NCBI GenBank assembly: GCA_006739055.1 | Contig: AP019702.1 | Coordinates: 4,241,388-4,305,387, forward strand | Length of the DNA stretch: 64,000 nucleotides | Direction of reading: 5' to 3' | DNA from: Allostella vacuolata | GTDB lineage: Bacteria > Pseudomonadota > Alphaproteobacteria > ATCC43930 > Allostellaceae | Part shown: piece after piece, positions 33,767 through 42,933 of the stretch | How the letters are laid out: each line of letters opens with the position of its first letter | Numbering within the stretch: the first letter of the stretch is position 1 | Notes under the pieces: generated by a model | Databases searched by the model: none | Seen by the model: the letters and a program-made list of their open reading frames with translations, nothing else | What the model was told of the DNA's origin: nothing | Made by a program: the position numbers and the translations under genes

Positions 33767-35461
33767 ATGCTCGAACGCCCGTCCGACCATGCCGCCCCCG
33801 ATCATGCCGCGCTCGCCGCCGGCTTCCGCTGGCAGGTGCCGGCCCGCTTCAACATCGGCGCCGACGTGGTCGACCGGCACGCCGCCGCCGGCAACCGCCC
33901 CGCCCTGGTGTTCGAGGACGAGGACGGCCGGGTGACCCGCCTCGGCTTCCGCGACGTGGCGCAGGCGTCGAACCGCTTCGCCAACGCGCTGGCGGCGATG
34001 GGCCTCCGCCGCGGCGACCGGATCGGCATCCTGCTGTCGCAGGGGCCGGAGACGGCGATCGCCCATGTCGCCGCCTACAAGGCGGGGCTGATCGCGGTGC
34101 CGCTGTTCACGCTCTTCGGGCCGGAGGCGCTGGAATACCGGCTGGCCGATTCCGGCGCCCGGGCGATCGTCACCGACGCCGGGAACGCGGCCAAGCTCGA
34201 CGGCATCCGCGACCGGCTGCCGGACCTCGCCCGCATCATCCGCATCGACGGCGGCGAGGACGGCTTCTGGCGCCTGATCGAGCGGGCCTCCGATGCCTTC
34301 GCGCCGGTCGACACCGCGGCCGACGACCCGGCCCTGATCATCTACACCTCGGGCACCACCGGGCCGCCCAAGGGCGCCCTGCACGCCCACCGCGTCCTGC
34401 TCGGCCACCTGCCGGGGGTGGAGCTGCCGCACGACTTCTTCCCGGCCGCGGGTGACCTGTTCTGGACGCCGGCCGACTGGGCCTGGATCGGCGGGCTGCT
34501 CGACGTGCTGCTGCCGGCCTGGCACCACGGGGTGCCGGTGCTGGCCCACCGCGCGCGCAAGTTCGACCCGGATGCCGCCCTGGCGCTGATGGCCCGGCAC
34601 CAGGTGCGCAACGTCTTCTTCCCGCCGACCGCCCTCAAGATGCTGCGCCAGTCGGGCGCCGCGGCGCCGCCCGGCCTGGCGCTGCGTACGCTGGCGTCGG
34701 GCGGGGAGACGCTCGGCACCGAGCTGCTGGAATGGGGCCGCGCCACCTTCGGGCTGACCGTCAACGAGTTCTACGGCCAGACCGAGTGCAACCTGGTGGT
34801 CGGCAACTGCGCCACGCTCTTCCCGGTCAAGCCCGGGTCGATGGGCCGGCCGATCCCCGGCCACCGGGTCGCCATCGTCGATGCCGACGGGCGGGAGCTG
34901 CCGGCGGGCGAGACCGGGGCCATCGCCGTCCGCCGGCCGGACCCGGTGATGTTCCTCGGCTACTGGAACAACCCGGCCGCGACGGCGGCCAAGTTCGCCG
35001 GCGACTGGCTGCTGACCGGCGACCTGGGCCGGATCGACGAGGACGGCTACGTCCATTATGTCGGCCGCGACGACGACGTCATCACGTCCGCCGGCTACCG
35101 CATCGGGCCGGGCGAGATCGAGGACTGCCTGCTGGGCCACCCGGCCGTCGCCATGGCCGCCGCCATCGGCGTGCCCGATCCGCTGCGGACCGAGACGGTG
35201 ATGGCCTGGCTGGTGCTGAAGCCGGGCCACGCCCCGTCCGACGTGCTGGCGCGGGAGATCCAGGCATGGGTGCGCACCCGGCTCGCCGCCCACGAATATC
35301 CCCGCCGCGTCGCCTTCGTCGACAGCCTGCCGATGACCGCGACCGGCAAGATCATCCGCCGCGAGCTGCGGCAGCGGGCGGCGCTGGGGGACGCCGGGCC
35401 GCCCGCCATCGCGCCCACCGCCCCGACCACCGGGCCCGCAGCATCAGCGCCGCCGGGGTGA
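33767..35461 (+). CDS. AMP-forming acyl-CoA synthetase (acetyl-CoA synthetase-like)
   Basis: 564 residues. ATP-binding signature IIYTSGTTGPPKGALHAHR near 190, the aromatic motif WTPADWAWIGG near 236, EFYGQTECNLVVGN near 340, and the C-terminal hinge and Lys region (GDLGRIDEDGYVHYVGRDDD, then TGKIIRRELR near 530). This is the ANL adenylating fold, which activates a carboxylic acid to its CoA thioester. The chain length is not readable from the sequence; the similarity is to medium-chain and propionyl/acetyl enzymes. Its last 37 codons overlap the convergent RND gene by 110 bases, an unusually long antisense overlap. Confidence 0.87.
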   Translation: MLERPSDHAAPDHAALAAGFRWQVPARFNIGADVVDRHAAAGNRPALVFEDEDGRVTRLGFRDVAQASNRFANALAAMGLRRGDRIGILLSQGPETAIAHVAAYKAGLIAVPLFTLFGPEALEYRLADSGARAIVTDAGNAAKLDGIRDRLPDLARIIRIDGGEDGFWRLIERASDAFAPVDTAADDPALIIYTSGTTGPPKGALHAHRVLLGHLPGVELPHDFFPAAGDLFWTPADWAWIGGLLDVLLPAWHHGVPVLAHRARKFDPDAALALMARHQVRNVFFPPTALKMLRQSGAAAPPGLALRTLASGGETLGTELLEWGRATFGLTVNEFYGQTECNLVVGNCATLFPVKPGSMGRPIPGHRVAIVDADGRELPAGETGAIAVRRPDPVMFLGYWNNPAATAAKFAGDWLLTGDLGRIDEDGYVHYVGRDDDVITSAGYRIGPGEIEDCLLGHPAVAMAAAIGVPDPLRTETVMAWLVLKPGHAPSDVLAREIQAWVRTRLAAHEYPRRVAFVDSLPMTATGKIIRRELRQRAALGDAGPPAIAPTAPTTGPAASAPPG

Positions 35462-38400
35462 CCACCAGCGTCAGCGGCGTCGCGAACGCCATGCCGTAGA
35501 CCATCGCGGTGGCAAGCTGGGTCCACCATTGGGAGGCGGGGGCGTCGACGATGATCTCGCGGGCCAGGAAGTCGATGTTGATGCCCTGGCTCAGCGGCAG
35601 CAGGCCGATGATGACGGTGCCGGCGGTCAGGAAGACCGGCCGCAGGCGCGCCGCGCCCGTGCGCAGGATCGCCTCGCGCGGGTCGGCGAAGCGGTGCTTC
35701 AGCTCGTCGTAGGTATCGATCAGAACGATGTTGTTCTTCACCACGACGCCGGCCAGCGAGATGAGGGCGATGCCGCCCATGACGACGCCGAAGGCCTGGC
35801 CGGTCGCGAGCAGGCCGACCAGCACGCCGACGGTGGACAGGACCACCGCCGTCAGCACCAGCAGGGTCGAGACGAAGCTGTTGAACTCCGCCACCAGGAT
35901 GATGGCGATCAGGAACAGGGCCAGACCGAAGGCCCGCGCGAGGAAGGCCTGGGCCGCCGCCTGCTCCTTGTCCTGGCCCTTGAAGGCGACGCGCACCCGG
36001 GGGTCGAGGCCGGACTGCGGCAGCCAGGCGCGGATCTGGCGCACCATGTCGTCGGGCTTCAGCCCGGCCGCGAGGCTGGCCTTCACCGTCAGCACGCGGC
36101 GCCCGTCGACGCGCGCGAGCGTGCCCACCCGCGGCCTCGCCTCGGGGCGCACGAAGTTGGCGATCGGCACCAGGCCGGCCGCGGTCTGGACCTTGATCCG
36201 GCCGATCTGATCCAGGCTGCGGAACGCCGGCGGATAGCGCACGGCGATGTCGATCTCGGTGTCGCTGTCGTCCGGACGGTACTCGGCCAGCTTCATGCCG
36301 TTGGTCGCCAGGCGGACGGCGGTGCCGACCAGCGCCACGTCCGCGCCGAACTTCGCCGCCTGGCCGCGATCGACCGCGAGCTGCCACTCGATGCCGGGCA
36401 GCGGCCGCGAATCCTCGATGTCGACCAGCCCCGGCATCGCTTCGAGACGGCGCCGCAGCAGCCCGGCCGCGGCAGGCAGCAACCCGGGGTCGGCCGCCGA
36501 GAGCTCGACATGGATCGGCTTGCCGATCGGCGGGCCGGCCTCCTCCTGGCGGGCCTCGATCCGCACGCCCGGCACGTCGGCGGTCCGTCGGCGCACCTCG
36601 GCCATCAGCGCCGTCGCCTTCGGCCGGGTCTTCCAGTCGGCGAGCTGCAGCAGGATCACGCCGATCACGTCCTCGGCCCGGTCCTGCGCACCGTCCCCGC
36701 CGACGCCGTCTACGGCCGCACCGGCGGCGGCGGTGGCGGTGCGGCCGTAGACGGCGTCGAAGCCGCGGAGCGGCAGCACCCGCGCCTCCACCTGGCGCAT
36801 CAGCGCGTCCTTCTCGTGGATCGAGAGGTTGCCGCGCGCCCGGATATGCAGCTGCGTCTGCTCGGGCTCGACGTCCGGGAAGAACTCCACGCCGGTGCCG
36901 TTCTCGGAATAGAGCCACGCGACGCCGACGGTGAGGCCGAGGGTCGCCAGCAGCACCAGCCCCGGCCGGTCGAGGCAGCGGCCGAGGATGCGGACATAGA
37001 GGCCGGTCGCTCCCGCGATGTCCTCGATCCGGCCGGCCTCGGCGGGAAGGGCCGCGCCGGCACGCGCCGGCGCCCGGCCGAACAGCGCGCCCAGCACCGG
37101 CAGGAACAGGACGGCCATCACCAGGCTTGCCGTCAGGGTGGAGATGAGCGTGATCGGCAGGTACTTCATGAACTGCCCGACCTCGCCCGGCCAGAACAGC
37201 AGCGGCAGGAAGGCCGCCAGCGTCGTCGCGGTGGAGGCGACGATCGGCGCCAGCATGCGCCGGGCGGCATGGGCGTAGGCCTCGGCCTTCGGCATCCCCT
37301 CGGCCAGCTTCCGCTCGGCGTATTCGCCGACGATGATCGAATCGTCGACCAGCATGCCGACCGCCAGGATCAGGCTGAACATCACGACGATGTTGATGGT
37401 GAGGCCGATCGCCGACAGCACCAGGATGCCGGCCAGGAACGATCCCGGGATCGACAGGCCGACCAGCAGGCCCGAGCGCACCCCGACCGCGCCCAGCACC
37501 AGGACCATCACCAGCAGGATCGCCATGGTGACGTGCTGCTCCAGGTCGGCCAGCATGGTGACGATGCCGCTCGACTGGTCCTGCAGGTAGTGCACCTCCA
37601 GGCGCGACGGCCAGCGCGCCCGCTCGGCCTCGACGAGCGCGCGGATGTCCCGGTTGGTGTCGATCAGGTTGCGGCCGATCCGCTTCGAGACCTCGAGCGA
37701 GACGGCCGGGCGCCCGTTGATCCGGGCGAAGCCGACCGGGTCCTTCACGCCGCGGCGGATGTCGGCCACGTCGGCCAGGCGGACCACGGCGTCGCCCTGC
37801 ACCCGGAGCGGCATCGCGCGGATGTCGTCGAGGGTGGCAAACAGGCCCGGCACCTTGATCGCAAAGCGGCCCTGCTCCGCCTCGATCGCGCCGGCGGCGA
37901 TCAGCCGGTTGCCGCGGCCGGCCAGCGCCAGCACCTCGTCGAGCGACAGGCCGTGGCCCTCCACCCGGCCCGGGTCGACGATCACCTCGACCAGTTCCTC
38001 GCGCTCGCCGCCGATATCGACCTTGAGGACCGACGGCAGGCCCTCGATCTTCTCGCGCAGGTCGCGGGCGATCTGCATCATCGTGCGCTCGGGCACCTCG
38101 CCCGACAGGGCGACGACCAGGACCGGGAACAGGCTGAGGTTCATCTCGCGGATGCGCGGCTCCTTGGCGTCGGCCGGAAGCTTCGGCCGGGCGAGGTCCA
38201 CCCGCTCGCGCAGGTCGCGCTTGGCGCGCTCGAGGTCGAACCCGGCATCGAACTCGACCAGCACGGTGCCGCCGCCCTCGAAGGCGAGCGAGCGCATCTC
38301 GCTGACCCCTTCCAGCGTGCGCAGCTCCTGTTCCAGCGGCCGCACCAGCAGGCGCTCCGCATCCTCGGGCGCGATGCCCTCATGCGTCAGCTCGACATGG

Positions 38401-38537
38401 AGGACCGGGATGCTGACGTCGGGATCGGCCTCCTTGGGGATGCGCAGGAAGGTGACGGTGCCGGCGACGAAGATCAGCGCCAGCGCCAGCAGCACCATGC
38501 GCGAGTGGCGGATGGCCCAGCCGATGGCGGCACTCAT
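35352..38537 (-). CDS. RND-family efflux pump, inner-membrane subunit
   Basis: 1061 residues with the classical RND layout: a membrane helix near 12-30, a large periplasmic loop (30-335), helices 2-6, helix 7 near 530, a second loop and helices 8-12. The proton-relay aspartates lie in LILAVGMLVDDSIIVGEYAE near 400. The start overlaps the adaptor gene (ATGA). The second loop contains an insertion-like low-complexity piece (RTATAAAGAAVDGVGGDG) encoded by a 22-bp inverted repeat. Last gene of the mipA-adaptor-RND operon. It exports drugs, solvents or lipids; the substrate is unknown. Confidence 0.92.
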   Translation of the reverse strand: MSAAIGWAIRHSRMVLLALALIFVAGTVTFLRIPKEADPDVSIPVLHVELTHEGIAPEDAERLLVRPLEQELRTLEGVSEMRSLAFEGGGTVLVEFDAGFDLERAKRDLRERVDLARPKLPADAKEPRIREMNLSLFPVLVVALSGEVPERTMMQIARDLREKIEGLPSVLKVDIGGEREELVEVIVDPGRVEGHGLSLDEVLALAGRGNRLIAAGAIEAEQGRFAIKVPGLFATLDDIRAMPLRVQGDAVVRLADVADIRRGVKDPVGFARINGRPAVSLEVSKRIGRNLIDTNRDIRALVEAERARWPSRLEVHYLQDQSSGIVTMLADLEQHVTMAILLVMVLVLGAVGVRSGLLVGLSIPGSFLAGILVLSAIGLTINIVVMFSLILAVGMLVDDSIIVGEYAERKLAEGMPKAEAYAHAARRMLAPIVASTATTLAAFLPLLFWPGEVGQFMKYLPITLISTLTASLVMAVLFLPVLGALFGRAPARAGAALPAEAGRIEDIAGATGLYVRILGRCLDRPGLVLLATLGLTVGVAWLYSENGTGVEFFPDVEPEQTQLHIRARGNLSIHEKDALMRQVEARVLPLRGFDAVYGRTATAAAGAAVDGVGGDGAQDRAEDVIGVILLQLADWKTRPKATALMAEVRRRTADVPGVRIEARQEEAGPPIGKPIHVELSAADPGLLPAAAGLLRRRLEAMPGLVDIEDSRPLPGIEWQLAVDRGQAAKFGADVALVGTAVRLATNGMKLAEYRPDDSDTEIDIAVRYPPAFRSLDQIGRIKVQTAAGLVPIANFVRPEARPRVGTLARVDGRRVLTVKASLAAGLKPDDMVRQIRAWLPQSGLDPRVRVAFKGQDKEQAAAQAFLARAFGLALFLIAIILVAEFNSFVSTLLVLTAVVLSTVGVLVGLLATGQAFGVVMGGIALISLAGVVVKNNIVLIDTYDELKHRFADPREAILRTGAARLRPVFLTAGTVIIGLLPLSQGINIDFLAREIIVDAPASQWWTQLATAMVYGMAFATPLTLVVTPAALMLRARWSGRWARWRAARRPPAPPAAAARGG
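36701..36759. repeat. 22-bp perfect inverted repeat inside the RND gene
   Basis: CGACGCCGTCTACGGCCGCA+CC (36701-36722) and its exact reverse complement (36738-36759) flank a 15-base G-rich loop. In the protein one arm encodes DAVYGRT, normal for RND proteins here, and the other the atypical AAVDGVG. This suggests an in-frame inverted duplication. Confidence 0.85.
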
Positions 38538-39649
38538 TGCCGGGATGCGCTGGGCCGGGATGCGCTGGCCCGCGCGACCCGGACCGGGTCGCCCGCGCGC
38601 ACGAACTCCTGGCCGACGGTGATGACGGTGATCGTTTCCGGCAGGCCGCCGAGCCAGACGCCCTCGGGGCCGTCGCCCAGCAGCTGCGCCGGCTTGAACG
38701 CGACGCGGCCGTCATCCTCGACGACGCGCAGGCCGAGCGCGCCATCGTCGTCGAGGGTCAGGATCGCCGGGGGGACCAGATGGGCCATGCGCGGGTCGGC
38801 GCGCAGCCGCAGCTCGGCGGTGATGCCGTCGCGCAGCCGCCCGTCGGGGTTGGCCACCTCCAGCTCGACCGGGAAGGTGCGGGTCGCCGGGTCAGCCGTG
38901 CCGCCGATGAAGCGGATCCGGCCCTCGACCGTCTCGCCGGTCACCAGCGTCGCCCGGCCGGCCTGGCCCGGCCGCAGCTGGGCCACCTCGCGCTCGCCGA
39001 CCTGGGCCACGATCAGCATCGGGTCGCGCTCGACCAGGCGGATCACGCCGTCACCCGCCTTCAGGTAGGCGCCGATCTCCACCCGGCGCTCCTCGACCAC
39101 GCCGCCGAACGGGGCGCGGATCACGGTGCGCGCCATCTCCACGTCCATCGCCTTGGCGGCGGCGCGGGCGGCGTCGAGCCCGGCCTGCGATTCGGCCAGC
39201 CGGTTGGTGGCGCGGAAGCCCTTCTCGGCCAGCGCGGTCGAGGTCGCATGCTCGATCCGGCGCTGGTGCAGCAGGGCCTCGCTCTCCGCCCGGCGCGCGG
39301 CGCGCTCCTCGACGGCCAGCCGGACGATCACGTCGCCCGCCCGCACGGCCGCCCCCTTGGCAACCGGCAGGGCGGCGACGCGGCCCTGCGTCTCCGCGCT
39401 GACCTCGACCCAGCGGCCGGTGGCGCTGCGCCCCTGCAGCACGATCTCGCGGGCATAGGGCTGCGCCTCGATCGTGCGGGCCAGCACCAGCATCGGCTCG
39501 GCCGCAGCCGCCGCCGCCGCCGCCGATGACGACGACGAGGCCGGCGGCATGCCGGCGGCCGGGTCACCGATCGCGACGAGCTGGCCGCTGGCGACCCAGG
39601 TCATGGCGCCGAGGCCGATGGCCGCGGCGATCAGGATGGAGCGGTTCAT
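38534..39649 (-). CDS. RND efflux periplasmic adaptor (membrane fusion protein)
   Basis: 371 residues: an N-terminal anchor or signal (ILIAAAIGLGAMTWVASG), an Ala/Ser-rich linker, a lipoyl half-motif (VSAETQGRVAALPVAKGAAV), an alpha-hairpin near 110-165, the second lipoyl half (VIRAPFGGVVEERRVEIGAYL), then beta-barrel and membrane-proximal domains. It links the RND pump to an outer-membrane channel. The last residues (ASASRPSASRQ) come from a 16-bp tandem duplication. It lies 19 bases after mipA and overlaps the RND start. No TolC-like channel is encoded in the operon. Confidence 0.9.
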   Translation of the reverse strand: MNRSILIAAAIGLGAMTWVASGQLVAIGDPAAGMPPASSSSSAAAAAAAAEPMLVLARTIEAQPYAREIVLQGRSATGRWVEVSAETQGRVAALPVAKGAAVRAGDVIVRLAVEERAARRAESEALLHQRRIEHATSTALAEKGFRATNRLAESQAGLDAARAAAKAMDVEMARTVIRAPFGGVVEERRVEIGAYLKAGDGVIRLVERDPMLIVAQVGEREVAQLRPGQAGRATLVTGETVEGRIRFIGGTADPATRTFPVELEVANPDGRLRDGITAELRLRADPRMAHLVPPAILTLDDDGALGLRVVEDDGRVAFKPAQLLGDGPEGVWLGGLPETITVITVGQEFVRAGDPVRVARASASRPSASRQ

Positions 39650-39668
39650 GGTCGGCCTCGCCTTCCGC

Positions 39669-40529
39669 TCAGAATCGGTAGCTGATGAAGAAGCCGGTGC
39701 TGAACTGGTCCGCGGAGCCGCGATCCTTCACCAGCGGGCTGTCGGCCGCATCGCCCAGCATGCGCTTGTAGGCGACGCGGCCGGTGATGCCCCAGCGCTC
39801 GCTCAGGCTGTAGTCGAGGTCGAGCGTGATCCCGGCATCCTTGAAGCCGCCGTCCGGCCGGTACTGCCGCAGGCCGCTCCGCGCCGACTGCGTGCGCGTT
39901 ACCCCGAAGAACGTCTCGGTGTAGTTGTCGTCCGCCCAGGTGGTGGAAATCTCGCTGCGCAGCAGCAGGCGGGGCCCGAGCGACAGGCGGTTGCCGGCCG
40001 ACAGCTTCGCCGTCAGGCCCTCGTGGCTGCCGCTGACGTCGCGGAAGGCGGCGACGCCCGCCGACCACGGGCCGAGGCCATAGGTGATGAAGCCGCCCAG
40101 CTCGACGCTGCCGTCGATGTCGCCCATGCCGCGCAGGTCGTCGCTGTCGTCGTCGTAGCGGCCGAGCTGGTAGCGCAGCAGCGGGCCGACCTGCAGCCTG
40201 CCGGCCGCGCCCTGCCAGGTGAAGGCGTTCGCGCCCAGCATCGGCCCGCGCAGGAAGACCAGGTCGCGATAGCTGACCATGAGCATCGGCAGCGGCAGGA
40301 CGGTGTACTCGTCGCTGCCCTCGTACTCCGGCTGATAGAGCGCGCCGGCACCGAGCCGGAAGCTCCAGTCGGGCTTCGCCCCCGGCCCCGGCGGCCGGGC
40401 GGCGGAGGCGGCGGGCGGGGCCTGCAGGGACTGCGCCATGACGGCCGCCGGTACCGCCAGCACCAGGGCGGCGGCCGTCCCCCACAGGATGGTGGCGGCG
40501 GCGGAATCGGGATCGCGCGTGGTCTTCAT
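39669..40529 (-). CDS. MipA/OmpV-family outer-membrane beta-barrel protein
   Basis: 286 residues with a signal peptide (hydrophobic ILWGTAAALVLAVPAAVMA, cleavage near AQS). The mature part shows the MipA/OmpV landmarks (LGAGALYQPEYEGSDEYTVL, GPLLRYQLGRYDDDSDD, amphipathic beta strands) and ends in ISYRF, the terminal Phe used for barrel insertion. First gene of an operon with the RND adaptor and pump, taking the place usually held by a TolC-like gene. The divergent two-component pair and the operator at 40613 suggest it is controlled by that regulator. Confidence 0.9.
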   Translation of the reverse strand: MKTTRDPDSAAATILWGTAAALVLAVPAAVMAQSLQAPPAASAARPPGPGAKPDWSFRLGAGALYQPEYEGSDEYTVLPLPMLMVSYRDLVFLRGPMLGANAFTWQGAAGRLQVGPLLRYQLGRYDDDSDDLRGMGDIDGSVELGGFITYGLGPWSAGVAAFRDVSGSHEGLTAKLSAGNRLSLGPRLLLRSEISTTWADDNYTETFFGVTRTQSARSGLRQYRPDGGFKDAGITLDLDYSLSERWGITGRVAYKRMLGDAADSPLVKDRGSADQFSTGFFISYRF

Positions 40530-40570
40530 CGGGGTCCGGCCTCTTCGGGGTCTGCGGGGGTGGCGGGCCG

Positions 40571-40640
40571 CCGCACCCTAGTCGGCCGCCGGCCGGGGCC
40601 GGTGTCGGGGGCGTATCGATGTGTTTCAGTATGTTGCCGG
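40571..40640 (-). promoter_or_regulatory. OmpR-type operator and promoter of the mipA-RND operon
   Basis: Read on the minus strand: GCAACATACT followed directly by GAAACACATC, two half-sites 10 bp apart as expected for OmpR-family dimers, then GATACG. About 30 bases on comes CTAGGGTGCGG (40571-40581), a candidate -10 region. The same arrangement with identical spacing lies upstream of mlaA (43869-43938). Confidence 0.65.
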
Positions 40641-40691
40641 ACGCCCGACCCGTCGCCGTCCGCTGCTATAGTGCCGGGACGGAGAGCCGAC

Positions 40692-41426
40692 TTGAGCCAG
40701 GCCAGCATCCACGTCCTGATCGTCGACGACGATCACCGCATCTGCGCCATGCTGGCGCAGTTCCTGACCGACCATGGCCTTCGCGTCAGCCAGGCCCGGG
40801 ACGGCCGGCAGATGTTCGCGATCTGCGACAGCGCGCGGATCGACCTGATCGTGCTCGACATCATGATGCCGGGGGAGGACGGCCTGTCGCTGTGCCGGCG
40901 CATGCGCGCCCAGAGCCCGGTGCCGATCATCCTGCTGACGGCGATGACCGGCGAAACCGACCGCATCGTCGGGCTGGAGATCGGCGCCGACGACTATGTC
41001 GTCAAGCCGTTCAACCCGCGCGAGCTGCTGGCGCGCATCCGCGCCGTCACCCGCCGGCTCGCCGCGGCCGGCGTCGCGGCCGGGCGGGCGGTCGCGGCGA
41101 TCTACGCGTTCGGCGGCTGGCAGCTCAACGCCAACCGGCGGACCCTGCTGTCGCCCACGGGCGCGCTGACCGACCTGACGAGCGGCGAGTTCGACCTGCT
41201 GCTCGCCTTCCTGGAGCATCCGCAGCGCATGCTGACGCGCGACCAGCTGCTCGACCTGGCGCATGGCCGCATGAGCCAGTCCTACAACCGCAGCATCGAC
41301 GTGCAGATCAGCCGGCTGCGGCGCAAGATCGAGGCCGACCCGCAGGACCCGGCCTTCATCAAGACCATCCGCAACGAGGGCTATTTCTTCACCGCCCCCG
41401 TCACCCTGCTGCAGGACGCGGCGTAG
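40692..41426 (+). CDS. OmpR-family response regulator
   Basis: 244 residues with a TTG start preceded by GGAGAG. The receiver domain has IVDDDHR (acidic pocket), phospho-acceptor Asp56 in IVLDIMMPGEDG, LLTAMT and DDYVVKPFNPRELLARI. The C-terminal winged helix begins near residue 140 (FGGWQLNANRRTL), with LTSGEFDLLLAFLEHP and IRTIRNEGYFF-like KTIRNEGYFFT. Cytoplasmic transcription factor paired with the kinase 12 bases downstream. Likely targets are the divergent mipA-adaptor-RND operon and mlaA, whose promoters share a tandem-site operator. Confidence 0.92.
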   Translation: MSQASIHVLIVDDDHRICAMLAQFLTDHGLRVSQARDGRQMFAICDSARIDLIVLDIMMPGEDGLSLCRRMRAQSPVPIILLTAMTGETDRIVGLEIGADDYVVKPFNPRELLARIRAVTRRLAAAGVAAGRAVAAIYAFGGWQLNANRRTLLSPTGALTDLTSGEFDLLLAFLEHPQRMLTRDQLLDLAHGRMSQSYNRSIDVQISRLRRKIEADPQDPAFIKTIRNEGYFFTAPVTLLQDAA

Positions 41427-41438
41427 GGCAGCCCCCTG

Positions 41439-42896
41439 GTGCGCATCCCGCTCTGGTCCCGCCTCCGGCTCGCGCCGCGCATCGGGCTGGTCGTCCTCGG
41501 CGGCCTGCTGGCGATGAAGCTGTCCGACGAGGCGCTGCCGCTGGTGATCCGTCCGCCGGAGATCATGTTCTTCCAGCGCGACTGGCTGGTCGACACCCTG
41601 CGCGACATCCGCGACCGCACCGTCGCGGCCGCCGCCGCCGACCGGCCGGCCCTCCTGGCCGACCTGCCGGCGCGGCGCTGGCTGGACGTGGCGCCCCTGC
41701 CCGGACCGCCCGACTTCGCGCGCGACGCGGCGGGCGGCGGCCTGCCCGACGATGCCCGCGACGCCACGCGGATGGACGCCTTCCTGGGCCTGCGCCGGCG
41801 GATCGCCGACGTCCTCGGCCTGGTGCTCGACGACGTCGCGGTGATGGCCGACGAGCTCGACGACCCGCAGCGGTCGGTGCGCTCGCTGGTCATCATCCTG
41901 CCGGAGCTGCCGACCGTGATGATGGGGGTGATCGACGAGGACAGCGGCAACATGCTGAGCAGCGACCTGCGCATCGCCTTCCGCATCGGCGCCGACGGAT
42001 GGCTGCTGGTGACGCCCAAGAGCGACGGCCGCGAGGGCATGCGCATGGTGCGCAACGTGCTGGTCCCGCTCTGCGCGGTGCTGGTCATCGCGCTCTTCTC
42101 GATCTGGGTGGCGCGCAGCGTCGTCCGGCCGCTCGACGACCTGACGGCGGCGGCCGAGCGGCTGGGGCGCCATCGCGAGCTCAGCCTGGTCGGCCGGTTC
42201 GACGCGCCGGAGCTGCAGGCGATCGGCCAGGCCTTCAACGCCATGCAGCAGCGCCTGAAGCAGTTCGTCGACGACCGCCTGCAGATGATCGCCGCGATCA
42301 GCCACGACCTGCGCACCCCGCTCACCCGGCTGCGCCTGTTCGCGGAGTACCTGCCGGACCCGAACCAGCGGCGGCAGGTGCTGTCCGACATCGGCGACAT
42401 GGAGGCGATGGTCAGCGCCACCCTGACCTACGCCAGCAACCAGCTGAAGGACGAGGCGCCGAGCCCCGTCGACCTCGGCTCGCTGCTGATCAGCCTGTGC
42501 GACACCGCCGCCGACGCCGGCTGCCGCGTCTTCTATGACGGCCCGGACCATGCCGGCCTGGCCTGCCGGCCGGTCGCCATCCGCCGCGCCTTCGCCAACC
42601 TGATCGACAATGGCTGCAAGTTCGGCAGCGAGGTGCGGGTGACGCTGCGCGACGCGCCCGATGCGATGGTGGTCACGGTCGCCGACGATGGCCCGGGCAT
42701 CCCGGCGGCGCAGCGCGAGGACGCCTTCCGGCCGTTCCTGCGGCTCGAGACCTCGCGCAACCGCGAGACCGGCGGCACCGGCCTCGGCCTGACGATCGCC
42801 CGCGACGTGATCCTGGCCCATCGCGGCGACATCCGGCTCGACGACGCGCCGGGCGGCGGCCTGCTGGTGACGGTGACCCTGCCGAAGGGGGCCTAG
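41439..42896 (+). CDS. Sensor histidine kinase, partner of the OmpR-family regulator
   Basis: 485 residues with a GTG start. A membrane segment near 12-28, a periplasmic sensor domain of about 175 residues, a second span near 207-225 (VLVIALFSIWVA), HAMP, then the H-box MIAAISHDLRTPLTRLRLF with His289. The ATPase domain has the N-box NLIDNGCKFG, G1 VADDGPGIP and G2 GGTGLGLTIARD. It senses an envelope signal and phosphorylates the regulator at 40692. The periplasmic domain resembles no domain I can name. The 3' end is followed by palindromic element 4. Confidence 0.92.
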   Translation: MRIPLWSRLRLAPRIGLVVLGGLLAMKLSDEALPLVIRPPEIMFFQRDWLVDTLRDIRDRTVAAAAADRPALLADLPARRWLDVAPLPGPPDFARDAAGGGLPDDARDATRMDAFLGLRRRIADVLGLVLDDVAVMADELDDPQRSVRSLVIILPELPTVMMGVIDEDSGNMLSSDLRIAFRIGADGWLLVTPKSDGREGMRMVRNVLVPLCAVLVIALFSIWVARSVVRPLDDLTAAAERLGRHRELSLVGRFDAPELQAIGQAFNAMQQRLKQFVDDRLQMIAAISHDLRTPLTRLRLFAEYLPDPNQRRQVLSDIGDMEAMVSATLTYASNQLKDEAPSPVDLGSLLISLCDTAADAGCRVFYDGPDHAGLACRPVAIRRAFANLIDNGCKFGSEVRVTLRDAPDAMVVTVADDGPGIPAAQREDAFRPFLRLETSRNRETGGTGLGLTIARDVILAHRGDIRLDDAPGGGLLVTVTLPKGA

Positions 42897-42933
42897 TTCC
42901 TGGATAGCAAGTGGGCATTGCCCGCCGGTCGTA

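Noticed and set aside
35529-39068. A 1179-codon open frame on the plus strand
   Set aside because: Antisense to the RND pump and its adaptor; the Gln/His/Arg/Asp-rich product is a composition artefact.
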